A stretch of 64,000 bases of DNA from Marivita sp. (GCF_022763305.1 NZ_JALEGT010000035.1:1-64000), one strand, 5' to 3'. Shown: positions 7,972 to 16,149, counted from the first letter of the stretch. Notes: generated from the sequence alone by a model not told the origin. Program-made: numbers and translations.

Positions 7972-9425
7972 CAAACCCCCGTCGCCGGAATACCGGTTCG
8001 CTCCACCGGACGCGGCGCGGTCAGTTCCTTCCACGTCGACAGCGCCCGGTTTACCGTCCCGTTGCCCGGACGTTTCACGAACTTGCCATGCCCCTCCTGC
8101 GTGCGCATCTCGCCATCATGCACCGCAACATGACCACGCGTTAGCGTGAACCGCGGCAGGCCTTTGACGTGCTGTCCCTCGAACACGTTGTAGTCGATGG
8201 CCGATTGCTGCGAACTGGCGGAAATCGTCTTTTCCTTTTCAGGATCCCAGACCACCAGATCGGCATCCGCACCCACCAGAACCGCACCTTTCTTTGGGTA
8301 GCAGTTCAGGATCTTCGCGATATTGGTCGAGGTCACCGCAACAAACTCGTTCGGCGTCAGCCGCCCGGTTGCCACACCATGTGTCCAGAGCATCGGCATC
8401 CGGTCCTCAAGCCCGCCCGTGCCGTTGGGGATTTTCGAGAAATCGCCAACGCCAAACCGCTTCTGCTCGGTCGTGAAGGCACAATGGTCCGTCGCCACGA
8501 CCGACAGAGTCCCCGATTGCAGACCGGCCCAGAGGCTGTCCTGATGCTGCTTGTTGCGGAACGGTGGCGACATCACGCGGCGCGCGGCGTGGTCCCAGTC
8601 CTGATTGAAATACTCGCTTTCATCCAGCGTCAGATGCTGGATCAGCGGCTCACCCCAGACCCGCTTGCCCTGCATCTTGGCCCGCCGGATCGCCTCATGT
8701 GCCTCTTCGCAGGACGTGTGCACCACATAAAGCGGCACGCCCGCCATATCCGCAATCATGATGGCGCGGTTCGTGGCTTCGCCCTCCACCTGAGACGGCC
8801 GGGAATAGGCATGCCCCTCCGGCCCGGTATTGCCTTCGGCCAGCAGCTTTGCCGTCAGTTCCGCCACCACATCGCCGTTCTCGGCGTGGACCATCGCAAT
8901 CCCGCCCAACTCGGCCAGACGGTTGAACGAGGCATACAACTCATCGTCATTGACCATGAGCGCGCCCTTGTAGGCCATGAAGTGTTTGAACGTGTTGATC
9001 CCGCGTTCTTCGATGACAGGTTTCATCTCGTTGAACACCTGCTCACCCCACCAGGTGACCGCCATGTGAAACGAGTAATCGCAGTTCGCGCGGGTCGATT
9101 TGTTGTCCCACATCTGCAGCGCATCAAAGAGGCCCTGACCGGGGGCCGGCAGCGCGAAATCAACCACCATGGTGGTGCCCCCCGCCAGCGCGGCCCGCGT
9201 GCCACTTTCGAAATCGTCCGAGGAATAGGTGCCCATGAACGGCATCTCGAGATGCGTATGAGGGTCGATCCCGCCGGGCATGACATAACACCCTGTGGCG
9301 TCCAGTTCCGCGTCGCCCTTCAGGTTCGGCCCGATCTGGGTGATGATCCCGTTCTCGATCAGGACATCCGCCTCATAGGTCAGGTCCGCTGTGACAACCG
9401 TTCCGTTCTTGATGACTGTGGTCAT
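7971..9425 (-). CDS. hydA: Dihydropyrimidinase (D-hydantoinase)
   Basis: A 484-residue cyclic amidohydrolase. Metal ligands are visible in DPHTHLEMP (about residue 57), and the lysine expected to be carbamylated lies in FKHFMAYKG (about residue 150). It opens 5,6-dihydrouracil or dihydrothymine to the N-carbamoyl beta-amino acid, the second step of reductive pyrimidine catabolism; hydantoins are also substrates of the family. It stands between the carbamoylase (upstream) and the transporter genes in one transcript. Length and motifs are normal, and dihydropyrimidinase fits the preT/preA neighbours better than allantoinase. Confidence 0.93.
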   Translation of the reverse strand: MTTVIKNGTVVTADLTYEADVLIENGIITQIGPNLKGDAELDATGCYVMPGGIDPHTHLEMPFMGTYSSDDFESGTRAALAGGTTMVVDFALPAPGQGLFDALQMWDNKSTRANCDYSFHMAVTWWGEQVFNEMKPVIEERGINTFKHFMAYKGALMVNDDELYASFNRLAELGGIAMVHAENGDVVAELTAKLLAEGNTGPEGHAYSRPSQVEGEATNRAIMIADMAGVPLYVVHTSCEEAHEAIRRAKMQGKRVWGEPLIQHLTLDESEYFNQDWDHAARRVMSPPFRNKQHQDSLWAGLQSGTLSVVATDHCAFTTEQKRFGVGDFSKIPNGTGGLEDRMPMLWTHGVATGRLTPNEFVAVTSTNIAKILNCYPKKGAVLVGADADLVVWDPEKEKTISASSQQSAIDYNVFEGQHVKGLPRFTLTRGHVAVHDGEMRTQEGHGKFVKRPGNGTVNRALSTWKELTAPRPVERTGIPATGV

Positions 9426-9456
9426 GGTTTACTCCGTGGTCCTGATCTTCTCTGGT

Positions 9457-9508
9457 TCAAAAATACTTCGGGGGAGTCGCGCATCGCGCGACTGGGGCAG
9501 CGCCCCCG
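9457..9508. repeat. GC-rich multi-hairpin intergenic element
   Basis: The 85-bp gap between two genes of the same operon holds a nested structure: AGTCGCGC/GCGCGACT (9475-9482 with 9486-9493, 3-nt loop), GGGGC/GCCCC (9494-9498 with 9502-9506), and an outer CGGGGG (9469-9474) that can pair with CCCCCG (9503-9508). The A-rich lead followed by G- and C-runs resembles a dispersed intergenic sequence common in Rhodobacteraceae. It may stabilise or attenuate the transcript between the carbamoylase and the hydantoinase. Confidence 0.6.
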
Positions 9509-9510
9509 AT

Positions 9511-10761
9511 CTAGCTGACGATCTCCGCCGTCTCGACGACAGCATGGAAAAGAACATCGGTCCCCGCCGTCGCCCAGTCCTTGGAAATCTCTTCCGCCTC
9601 GTTGTGCGACAGCCCGTCAACGCACGGGCACATCACCATCGCCGTGGGTGCGACATCGTTGATCCAGCAGGCATCATGCCCCGCGCCGGAAACGATATCC
9701 ATGTGTGAATAACCCAAACGCTCCGCCGCATCCCGGATGGCACTGACGCAGGCGGGATCGAATGCGGGCGGATCGAATTGGCCGACGATGTGGCAGTCGA
9801 ATTCCACGCCGATCTCTTCACAGAGCTTTGGCGCACGCTCCATGAATTCATCGACCATGGCGTTCAGCTTGTCGAGAAGATGCGTGCGCATGTCGACGGT
9901 GAAAACCACCTTGCCCGGAATGATATTCCGGCTGTTGGGGTAGACGTCGATATGCCCGATGGCCCCCACCGCATTGGGCTGGTTCTTCATGGCGATCTCG
10001 TGCACCAGCTCGGTGATCAGCGCGAGGCCCCGCCCCGCGTTCTTGCGCATGTGCATCGGCGTCGAGCCGGTATGGCTTTCCTTGCCGGTCACCGTGCATT
10101 CGATCCAGCGCAGGCCCTGCCCGTGGGTGACAACGCCGATATCCTTGCCCTCGGCTTCGAGGATCGGGCCCTGTTCGATATGAAGCTCGAAGAAGGCGTG
10201 CATCTTGCGGTCCCCGACCTTTTCGGGGCCTTTCCAGCCGATCCGCTCCAACTCGTCGCCGAAGGATTTGCCCTTGGCATCGACGCGGTCATAGGCCCAT
10301 TGCAGGTCATGCTTGCCCGCGAAAACCCCGGAGGCCAGCATGGCGGGCGCAAAGCGGGTGCCTTCCTCATTGGTCCAGTTGGTGACAACGATGGGATGCT
10401 TGGTCTTGATCCCCAGATCATTGAGCGAGCGGATCACCTCGAGCCCGCCCAGCACACCCAGGACCCCGTCATATTTGCCCCCAGTTGGCTGGGTATCGAG
10501 ATGCGACCCCACATAGACCGGCAGCGCGTCGGGGTCCGCGCCCTCGCGGCGCGCGAACATGTTGCCGATCTCGTCCACACCCATGGTGCAGCCCGCAGCC
10601 TCGCACCATTTCTGAAACAAGGCGCGGCCTTCGGCATCTTCATCCGTAAGCGTCTGGCGGTTGTTGCCGCCCGCGATGCCCGGCCCGATCTTCGCCATCT
10701 CCATGAGACTGTCCCACAGGCGGTCGCCATTGATCCGCAGGTTTTCTCCGGGTGCTGCCAT
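9511..10761 (-). CDS. Zn-dependent N-carbamoyl-amino-acid hydrolase / beta-ureidopropionase
   Basis: A 416-residue M20-family amidohydrolase (HyuC/AmaB/PydC type). Metal and catalytic segments are seen in GSHLDTQPTGGKYDG, NEEGTRF, ELHIEQGP and SGAGHDA. It hydrolyses N-carbamoyl-beta-alanine or N-carbamoyl-beta-aminoisobutyrate to the beta-amino acid, CO2 and ammonia, the third step of the pathway. I use the ATG at 10761, which follows GAGGGGAAC; the open frame continues upstream through the regulator on the other strand, but that part is not coding. It is the first gene of the operon, 57 bp from the proposed operator. Confidence 0.93.
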   Translation of the reverse strand: MAAPGENLRINGDRLWDSLMEMAKIGPGIAGGNNRQTLTDEDAEGRALFQKWCEAAGCTMGVDEIGNMFARREGADPDALPVYVGSHLDTQPTGGKYDGVLGVLGGLEVIRSLNDLGIKTKHPIVVTNWTNEEGTRFAPAMLASGVFAGKHDLQWAYDRVDAKGKSFGDELERIGWKGPEKVGDRKMHAFFELHIEQGPILEAEGKDIGVVTHGQGLRWIECTVTGKESHTGSTPMHMRKNAGRGLALITELVHEIAMKNQPNAVGAIGHIDVYPNSRNIIPGKVVFTVDMRTHLLDKLNAMVDEFMERAPKLCEEIGVEFDCHIVGQFDPPAFDPACVSAIRDAAERLGYSHMDIVSGAGHDACWINDVAPTAMVMCPCVDGLSHNEAEEISKDWATAGTDVLFHAVVETAEIVS

Positions 10762-10818
10762 GTTCGTTCCCCTCGCCGCTGGCTGTCTTGCGTGACGGCA
10801 CAACAGCCGCGCAAGTTT

Positions 10819-10834
10819 TTTACCATTTGGTAAA
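10819..10834. promoter_or_regulatory. RutR-like operator 1 (pyrimidine transport/degradation operon)
   Basis: A perfect dyad TTTACCA-TT-TGGTAAA in the divergent region between the carbamoylase and the TetR-family gene. E. coli RutR binds TTGACCA-N2-TGGTCAA; size, spacing and core match. A nearly identical site precedes preT. It probably represses both the catabolic operon and the regulator gene. Confidence 0.75.
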
Positions 10835-10947
10835 GTTACGATTGCAACGCACCCCCAAGCTGTCAAGGTATGTTCTTGAAGGAAAAGTTCAGCGCAGGCC
10901 GTCACAGCGACTCCGTGCCTGCAAATGCAGCATGAGAAGGATCGCCC

Positions 10948-11562
10948 GTGACGAGCACCGCGAGAAAACCCAGTCGTATCCAGACCGAGAACCGCAAGCG
11001 GATCCGTGATGCAGCTCTCGGGTTGTTTTCGACACATGGGTTCCGGGGCACCACGCTCGACCAGATCGCCGAAGCCTGCGGCATGCACAAGCCGAACCTC
11101 ATCTACTATTACGAGAACAAGGAGGCGATCCATATCGACCTTCTCAATACCTTGATGGAAGAATGGCTGAGCCCGCTCGACGCGATGAACCCGGATGGGG
11201 ATCCTTTGGAGGAAATCCTCGGCTACATCCGGCGCAAGATGGAAATGAGCCGCCTCTATCCCCGCGAGTCCCGTCTGTTCGCCAACGAGATCGTGCAGGG
11301 GGCGCCTCGGATGCTTCCGCATCTGGAACGCACGCTGAAACCGCTGTTCGACAGGCAATGCGGGATCCTTGCGAAATGGATGAAGGACGGCAAGATCGCA
11401 GAGATGCACCCGGCGCATCTCATTTTTTCGATCTGGGCCGTCACCCAGCATTACGCGGATTTCGAAGCCCAGATTTCGGTCCTGTTGCCGGGAGACGACA
11501 AACGCGCACGGGGCGCGGACCAGTTTGTCGAGATGATGTTCCGGAAAGTGCTCACGCCGTAG
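10948..11562 (+). CDS. rutR: TetR-family regulator, RutR-like
   Basis: A 204-residue repressor with an N-terminal TetR helix-turn-helix (TTLDQIAEACGMHKPNLIYYYENKE, residues 34-58) and a C-terminal domain of the RutR/YcdC type (QRESRLFANEIVQGAP-like segment about residue 110). RutR of E. coli senses uracil and thymine and controls pyrimidine use. Here it diverges from the carbamoylase operon, and two matching dyads precede the two catabolic operons. The ligand is inferred from family and context. Confidence 0.85.
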   Translation: MTSTARKPSRIQTENRKRIRDAALGLFSTHGFRGTTLDQIAEACGMHKPNLIYYYENKEAIHIDLLNTLMEEWLSPLDAMNPDGDPLEEILGYIRRKMEMSRLYPRESRLFANEIVQGAPRMLPHLERTLKPLFDRQCGILAKWMKDGKIAEMHPAHLIFSIWAVTQHYADFEAQISVLLPGDDKRARGADQFVEMMFRKVLTP

Positions 11563-11606
11563 TGGCGTTTACCGCGCGTTAAACATACCTGGCCGACACT
11601 GACGGC

Positions 11607-11849
11607 ATGTTGATGAACACGCCCTTCGAGTCACCCACAGCCTACAACCCGGCATGGAGAGACCAATTGTTCAGCGCCGATGCGGTGCGGCGCAAAGGTG
11701 TTGTGCGCCGCAAGAAAGGTGCGATCCACAGGGAGGTCGGGTTAAGCCTTCTTCGCGCCGAAGTGCAGGCGCGCGGGTTTCAGCTTTTCGATGTCGGCAC
11801 GGATTATCTGATCGTGTGCCACTCTCAACCAATCACACGCATCGGCTGA
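11607..11849 (+). CDS. Small conserved Rhodobacterales protein
   Basis: An 80-residue basic protein. The central GVVRRKKGAIHREVG and the C-terminal RGFQLFDVGTDYLIVC resemble a family of small Rhodobacterales proteins that databases have labelled, apparently wrongly, as phosphoribosylanthranilate isomerase; it is far too short to be that enzyme. It follows the rutR-like gene by 44 bp on the same strand. No function can be assigned. Coding status rests on this remembered family pattern and on codon use. Confidence 0.55.
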   Translation: MLMNTPFESPTAYNPAWRDQLFSADAVRRKGVVRRKKGAIHREVGLSLLRAEVQARGFQLFDVGTDYLIVCHSQPITRIG

Positions 11850-11904
11850 CGACGGATCGGTCGGTCAACACTCAGTCGTCTATGATCATGGCGCGACCTG
11901 GTCG

Positions 11905-11921
11905 GCCGACTGCCAGTCGGC
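11905..11921. repeat. Hairpin GCCGACT-GCC-AGTCGGC
   Basis: A perfect 7-bp stem with a 3-nt loop in the gap between two converging genes. It has no T-tract. It may serve RNA-end protection together with the larger palindrome 42 bp away. Confidence 0.4.
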
Positions 11922-11962
11922 TTGCCGATTGCCCACACGTCCAGAATTTTATGGCGGCGTTT

Positions 11963-11986
11963 GAGAATCTTCGTACGAAGATTCTC
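11963..11986. repeat. 24-bp perfect palindrome between converging genes
   Basis: The arm GAGAATCTTCGT is followed directly by its reverse complement, centred on TTCGTACGAA. It lies between the small + gene and the preA stop, the place of a bidirectional terminator, but without a T-tract. Palindromes centred on TTCGNNCGAA appear familiar from Roseobacter intergenic regions. Confidence 0.65.
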
Positions 11987-12036
11987 AGGCCACCCCATAA
12001 TATTCTATTAAGCGCGTGCAGAAAACGGCTCGCGCT

Positions 12037-13344
12037 CTACTCAGCCGCCTGACGCACTGCCGGATTGTTCGGATGCGTTGTCCAATCCCCATGCTCCGCC
12101 GCAACGGGCCGACCGGTCCGCTCGTCCACAACACCGACGTCCAGCCGTTCCATTGTGATGCAGTCCTCGACCGGGCAGACATTGACGCACAGGTTGCAGG
12201 CCACGCATTCGTCATCCTTCACGGTGAACACCCGATCCTCGGACATGGCAATCGCCTGATGCGACGTGTCTTCACAGGCCGCAAAGCAGCGCCCACAGGA
12301 GATGCACAGGTCCTGATTGATCCGGGCCTTGGCGATGTAGTTCAGGTTCAGATGCTGCCAGTCGCTGACATTCGGCACGGCGCGGCCGATCAGATCCGAA
12401 GTCGATTGAAGCCCCTTGTCATCCAGATACTGGGACAGACCGGAAATCATCTCCTGTACGATCTTGAACCCATAGGTCATTGCAGCGGTGCAGACCTGAA
12501 CATTCCCCGCGCCCAGCGCCATGAACTCGGCCGCGTCCTTCCACGTGGTCACGCCTCCGATCCCCGAAATCGGCAGGCCCCGCATCTCGGGCGTGCGCGC
12601 AATCTCGGCCACCATGTTGAGCGCAATCGGCTTGACCGCAGGCCCACAATAGCCGCCATGCGCACCTTTGCCGTCAATTGTCGGCTCCGGAGCGAACAGA
12701 TCCAGATCGACCGAGGTGATGGAGTTGATCGTGTTGATCAGGCTCACCGCGTCCGCGCCACCTGCGTGGGCGGCCATCGCGGGTTTCCGGATGTCGGTGA
12801 TGTTCGGCGTCAGCTTCACGATACAGGGCATGCGGGTGTTCTGCTTCACCCAGCGCGTCACCATCTCGATATATTCGGGCACCTGCCCCACCGCGCTGCC
12901 CATGCCGCGTTCCGACATGCCATGTGGGCAGCCGAAATTCAGCTCAGCCCCATCCGCGCCGGTTTCCTCGACCAGCGGCAGGATCGCCTTCCACGCCTCC
13001 TCGACGCAAGGCACCATGAGTGACACGACCATCGCGCGGTCGGGGTAGTCCCGCTTGACCGCCTTGATCTCGCGCAGGTTCACCTCCAGGGGCCGGTCGG
13101 TGATCAGCTCGATATTGTTGAGGCCCAAGAGCCGCCGGTCCGCCCCCCAGATCGCGCCGTAACGCGGCCCGTTGACGTTCACGATGGGTGGCCCCGCCTC
13201 GCCCAGCGTTTTCCAGACGACGCCGCCCCACCCCGCCTCAAAGGCGCGGCGGACGTTGTATTCCTTGTCCGTCGGCGGCGCCGAGGCGAGCCAGAACGGG
13301 TTTGGGCTCTTGATGCCCACGAAGTCGGTTGTCAGGTCAGCCAT
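12037..13344 (-). CDS. preA: NAD-dependent dihydropyrimidine dehydrogenase subunit PreA
   Basis: A 435-residue subunit that reduces uracil and thymine to the dihydro forms with PreT. The FMN-binding dihydroorotate-dehydrogenase-like barrel occupies about residues 1-330, with the catalytic-loop Cys in NFGCPHGMSERG. A two-[4Fe-4S] ferredoxin domain follows (CISCGRCFAAC and CVACNLCVNVCP). The ATG at 13344 has GGGAGG 7 nt upstream; a TTG two codons earlier is not needed. It follows preT by 16 bp. This is the first enzyme of the reductive pathway whose later steps are encoded at 7971-10761. Confidence 0.95.
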   Translation of the reverse strand: MADLTTDFVGIKSPNPFWLASAPPTDKEYNVRRAFEAGWGGVVWKTLGEAGPPIVNVNGPRYGAIWGADRRLLGLNNIELITDRPLEVNLREIKAVKRDYPDRAMVVSLMVPCVEEAWKAILPLVEETGADGAELNFGCPHGMSERGMGSAVGQVPEYIEMVTRWVKQNTRMPCIVKLTPNITDIRKPAMAAHAGGADAVSLINTINSITSVDLDLFAPEPTIDGKGAHGGYCGPAVKPIALNMVAEIARTPEMRGLPISGIGGVTTWKDAAEFMALGAGNVQVCTAAMTYGFKIVQEMISGLSQYLDDKGLQSTSDLIGRAVPNVSDWQHLNLNYIAKARINQDLCISCGRCFAACEDTSHQAIAMSEDRVFTVKDDECVACNLCVNVCPVEDCITMERLDVGVVDERTGRPVAAEHGDWTTHPNNPAVRQAAE

Positions 13345-13360
13345 TCTCAATCCTCCCGGA

Positions 13361-14686
13361 TCAGGCGCGCATCAGCGCGGCGTGGATGTCTTCGGCGGCG
13401 TCCCGCCCTTCAGCAACGGCAGTCACCGTCAGGTCTTCCCCACCAGCGGCGCAATCGCCGCCGGCCCAGACACCTTTGACCGAGGTGCGGCCCGGACCGG
13501 TCACGGCAATCTTGCGCCCGTCGAGATCAGGCAGGTCATCGCCGGTCAGCGTCTGACCGATCGCCTTGAACACCTGATCGGCGGCAAGCCGGAAGGTCTG
13601 GCCGGTGGGGGTCAGGTCATCATCGGTGAATTCGAACTCGATCTCGCGCACGGCCCCGTTGCCATGCACCGCGATGGGCGAGGCATTGGTGATGATCCGC
13701 ACGCCCTTTGCAGCAGCCAGATCCTGTTCCCACACGCTCGCATTCATCCGGTCGCGACCCCGGCGATAGACGATCGTCACGTTCAACGCGCCCAGAAGTT
13801 TCGACTGAACCGCCGCATCCACGGCCGTCATGCCACCGCCGATCACGACAACGTCACGGCCCACGGGCAGAGTGCTGAGGTCCGCGCATTGCCGCAGATC
13901 AGCGATGAAGCCCACTGCATCCAGCACGCCCTCCTTGTCGGCCCCCGGTGCCGTCAGCGCGTTGACGCCCCCCAGACCCATGCCAAGGAACACCGCGTCA
14001 TAATCCGACTGAAGGTCAGCCATCGTCACATCACGGCCCAGCGCCATGTTGTTGCGGATTTCAATTCCGCCGATCTGCAGGAGCCAGTCGACTTCGCGCG
14101 CTGCAAAATCCTCGGTGCTCTTGTACGCGGCAATGCCGTATTCATTGAGACCACCAGCCTTGGGCCGCGCGTCAAAGACCACCACGTCATGCCCGTGCAT
14201 CGCCAGACGGTGCGCACAAGCCAACCCTGCCGGACCGGCCCCGACAACGGCAATACGCTTGCCGGTCGAGGCCGCCCGGGAGAAAGGATGCACCCCTTGC
14301 TCCATCAGCGTGTCGGTCGCGTAACGCTGCAGGCGGCCGATCTGGACCGGCTCTCCTTCGGCGGCTTCGCGCACACAGGCCTGTTCGCACAGGGTTTCGG
14401 TTGGGCAGACACGCGCGCACATGCCGCCCATGATATTCTGCGTCAGGATCGTCTTGGCCGACGCTTCGGGGGTTCCAGTGGCGATCTGGCGGATGAAGAG
14501 CGGGATGTCGATGTCGGTGGGGCAGGCGGTGATGCAGGGCGCATCGTGGCAAAAGTAGCAGCGGTCTGCCGCCACCAGGGCTTCGTGATCACTCAGGGGG
14601 GCGTGCAGGTCGGCAAATCCGGCACTGAGCGCGTCAGGGTCCAAACGGCCCGAAACTATGCCTTCTTTCAATGCTCTGGCGTCCAT
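13361..14686 (-). CDS. preT: NAD-dependent dihydropyrimidine dehydrogenase subunit PreT
   Basis: A 441-residue FAD/NADH subunit. The N-terminal Fe-S region has the cysteines RCYFCHDAPCITACP and MCARVCPTETLCEQACV, followed by an FAD Rossmann motif [12 protein letters not shown] and an NAD(P) motif VIGGGMTAVDAA, as in the glutamate synthase small-subunit family. It passes electrons from NADH to PreA. The ATG at 14686 is chosen because GGAG lies 7 nt upstream; a GTG two codons before lies against the GGAG. First gene of preT-preA, 56 bp after the second operator. Confidence 0.94.
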   Translation of the reverse strand: MDARALKEGIVSGRLDPDALSAGFADLHAPLSDHEALVAADRCYFCHDAPCITACPTDIDIPLFIRQIATGTPEASAKTILTQNIMGGMCARVCPTETLCEQACVREAAEGEPVQIGRLQRYATDTLMEQGVHPFSRAASTGKRIAVVGAGPAGLACAHRLAMHGHDVVVFDARPKAGGLNEYGIAAYKSTEDFAAREVDWLLQIGGIEIRNNMALGRDVTMADLQSDYDAVFLGMGLGGVNALTAPGADKEGVLDAVGFIADLRQCADLSTLPVGRDVVVIGGGMTAVDAAVQSKLLGALNVTIVYRRGRDRMNASVWEQDLAAAKGVRIITNASPIAVHGNGAVREIEFEFTDDDLTPTGQTFRLAADQVFKAIGQTLTGDDLPDLDGRKIAVTGPGRTSVKGVWAGGDCAAGGEDLTVTAVAEGRDAAEDIHAALMRA

Positions 14687-14742
14687 CGTCACACTCCGAA
14701 ATCAGGTTGTCCGTTGCCGAAACGGTCTCACGGGTCGAAAAT

Positions 14743-14758
14743 TTTATCAACTGGTAAA
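14743..14758. promoter_or_regulatory. RutR-like operator 2 (preT-preA)
   Basis: TTTATCA-AC-TGGTAAA, extended to ATTTTATCA...TGGTAAAAT, with one mismatch between arms. It matches operator 1 at 13 of 14 arm positions and lies at the same distance from its gene start (57 against 58 bp). The shared geometry points to one regulator. Confidence 0.72.
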
Positions 14759-14903
14759 ATTTTTGCTCGGCCTGTTTTTGAGAATGCTGCGCTGCGGCGT
14801 TATGCATTTTCAGCGTGGCGGGTATTCCAAACCAGAGCTACTCAGCGCGATTTCAACCACTTAGATCATGATGTGTAATTTTTGAGCAATTCAGAGGCAT
14901 ATC

Positions 14904-15119
14904 ATGGCACTGACACAGACATACCAAGGCCAGAAGCCTGGTTTCTTCTCCAGCCTGCTTGATGGCCTGACTCGCGGTTTGAGCCAGGTCGCAGAGGCAA
15001 ACTCGCGGATCCGCGAAGTCGAGCGTCTTCAGGCGCTGTCGGACGAAGCACTGGCTGCCAAGGGCATCCGTCGTGACGACATCGTGCGCCACGTCTTCCG
15101 GGATCTCTACTGGCTGTAA
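14904..15119 (+). CDS. DUF1127 domain protein
   Basis: A 71-residue protein with a C-terminal YjiS-like DUF1127 segment (LQALSDEALAAKGIRRDDIVRHVFRD). Members of this family are small arginine-rich proteins; some bind RNA or link phosphate and carbon metabolism in alphaproteobacteria. The N-terminal half (FFSSLLDGLTRGL) is amphipathic. The ATG is preceded by GAGG. The gene stands alone between the preT promoter and a strong terminator. Confidence 0.88.
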   Translation: MALTQTYQGQKPGFFSSLLDGLTRGLSQVAEANSRIREVERLQALSDEALAAKGIRRDDIVRHVFRDLYWL

Positions 15120-15147
15120 TCGGCACGCCCTTTTGGGACCGATTGGA

Positions 15148-15178
15148 AAAAAGGCTGCGCTGATTGCGCGGCCTTTTT
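15148..15178 (+). terminator. Terminator of the DUF1127 gene
   Basis: AAAAAGGC-T-GCGC pairs with GCGC-G-GCCTTTTT across a TGATT loop, followed by further T residues. It is 28 bp after the DUF1127 stop. Confidence 0.88.
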
Positions 15179-15220
15179 CTTTTGCCTTGGGCACTGACGC
15201 CTGCCAATCCACCAAACGAA

Positions 15221-15245
15221 AAAGCCGCCCCCAAGGGACGGCTTT
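15221..15245 (-). terminator. Terminator of rpsD
   Basis: On the minus strand AAAGCCG pairs with CGGCTTT around an inner CCC/GGG, followed by TTTTTCG. It lies 55 bp beyond the rpsD stop. Confidence 0.82.
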
Positions 15246-15268
15246 GAAACGTACGGACCGAAGGACCG

Positions 15269-15293
15269 AGGCGTACGGATGAACCGTACGCCT
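15269..15293. repeat. Perfect hairpin in the rpsD 3' untranslated region
   Basis: AGGCGTACGG and CCGTACGCCT (10 bp) flank a 5-nt loop only 8 bp after the rpsD stop and before the true terminator. A third GTACGG copy lies at 15251. Likely protects the mRNA 3' end or is an extra termination structure. Confidence 0.55.
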
Positions 15294-15300
15294 GCCCGGA

Positions 15301-15921
15301 TCAGTTCTGAGCGTAGTATTCGATGACGAGGTTCGGTTCCATCATCACCGGGTACGGCACATCGCTAAGACCCGGCGTGCGGACGAAGGTCGCCTTCATC
15401 TTGGAGTGATCGGCTTCGATGTAATCGGGCACATCACGCTCGGGCAACTGGGTTGCTTCGAGAACAACCGCGATCTGTTTGGACTTGTCGCGGACCTCGA
15501 TCACGTCGCCTTCCTTGACGCGGTAGGACGGGATGTTCACGCGCTGGCCGTTGACGGTCACGTGGCCGTGGTTCACGAACTGACGGGCGGCAAAGATCGT
15601 CGGCACGAATTTCGCGCGGTAGACGACGGCGTCCAGACGGCGCTCGAGCAGGCCGATCAGTTGCTCACCGGTGTCGCCGCGCAGACGTTCGGCTTCGGCG
15701 AAGATGCGGCGGAACTGCTTTTCTGTCAGGTCGCCGTAATAGCCCTTCAGCTTCTGCTTGGCGCGGAGCTGCAGGCCGAAGTCGGACATCTTGCCCTTGC
15801 GGCGCTGGCCGTGCTGGCCGGGGCCGTATTCGCGGCGGTTGACGGGGGATTTCGGACGGCCCCAGATGTTTTCGCCCATCCGGCGGTCGATTTTGTACTT
15901 GGCAGACGTGCGTTTTGTCAC
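15301..15921 (-). CDS. rpsD: 30S ribosomal protein S4
   Basis: A 206-residue S4, the usual alphaproteobacterial length. The N-terminal S4 domain starts [20 protein letters not shown], and the S4 RNA-binding fold follows (about residues 95-160, [21 protein letters not shown]). It binds 16S rRNA early in 30S assembly. The start is a GTG at 15921 with AAGGAG 7-8 nt upstream; longer frames begin with non-conserved residues. It is monocistronic here, away from the alpha ribosomal operon, as in other Rhodobacteraceae. Confidence 0.97.
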   Translation of the reverse strand: MTKRTSAKYKIDRRMGENIWGRPKSPVNRREYGPGQHGQRRKGKMSDFGLQLRAKQKLKGYYGDLTEKQFRRIFAEAERLRGDTGEQLIGLLERRLDAVVYRAKFVPTIFAARQFVNHGHVTVNGQRVNIPSYRVKEGDVIEVRDKSKQIAVVLEATQLPERDVPDYIEADHSKMKATFVRTPGLSDVPYPVMMEPNLVIEYYAQN

Positions 15922-16149
15922 GGCTGATCTCCTTCTTGGGTCGACGCCCCGGGGGGCGACTATGAAGGGCGTTGTCCTTTTGGGTGCGATACCCATGACA
16001 GGCATCCCCTTGCGGGGGCCACCAACACCAATGAAGCCGCGCTTATACGGCGGCTCATGACAGAGTCAACAGACGAATTCCGCACCCGCATTAAGGCTTG
16101 TTTAAGACGGATGTCCGACACTGCCCTCGATACTGGAAATGAGGGTTTC

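Noticed and set aside
8169-9518. 449-codon open frame opposite the hydantoinase gene
   Set aside because: It mirrors the hydantoinase codons on the other strand; the minus-strand protein has all family motifs and this frame has none.
10762-11451. N-terminal extension of the carbamoylase to 646 residues
   Set aside because: The extra part covers the operator and the RutR-like gene on the other strand. The ATG at 10761 has a good ribosome site and matches family length.
13172-14878. 568-codon open frame on + opposite preT
   Set aside because: It is an antisense shadow of GC-rich preT; no domain is recognisable.
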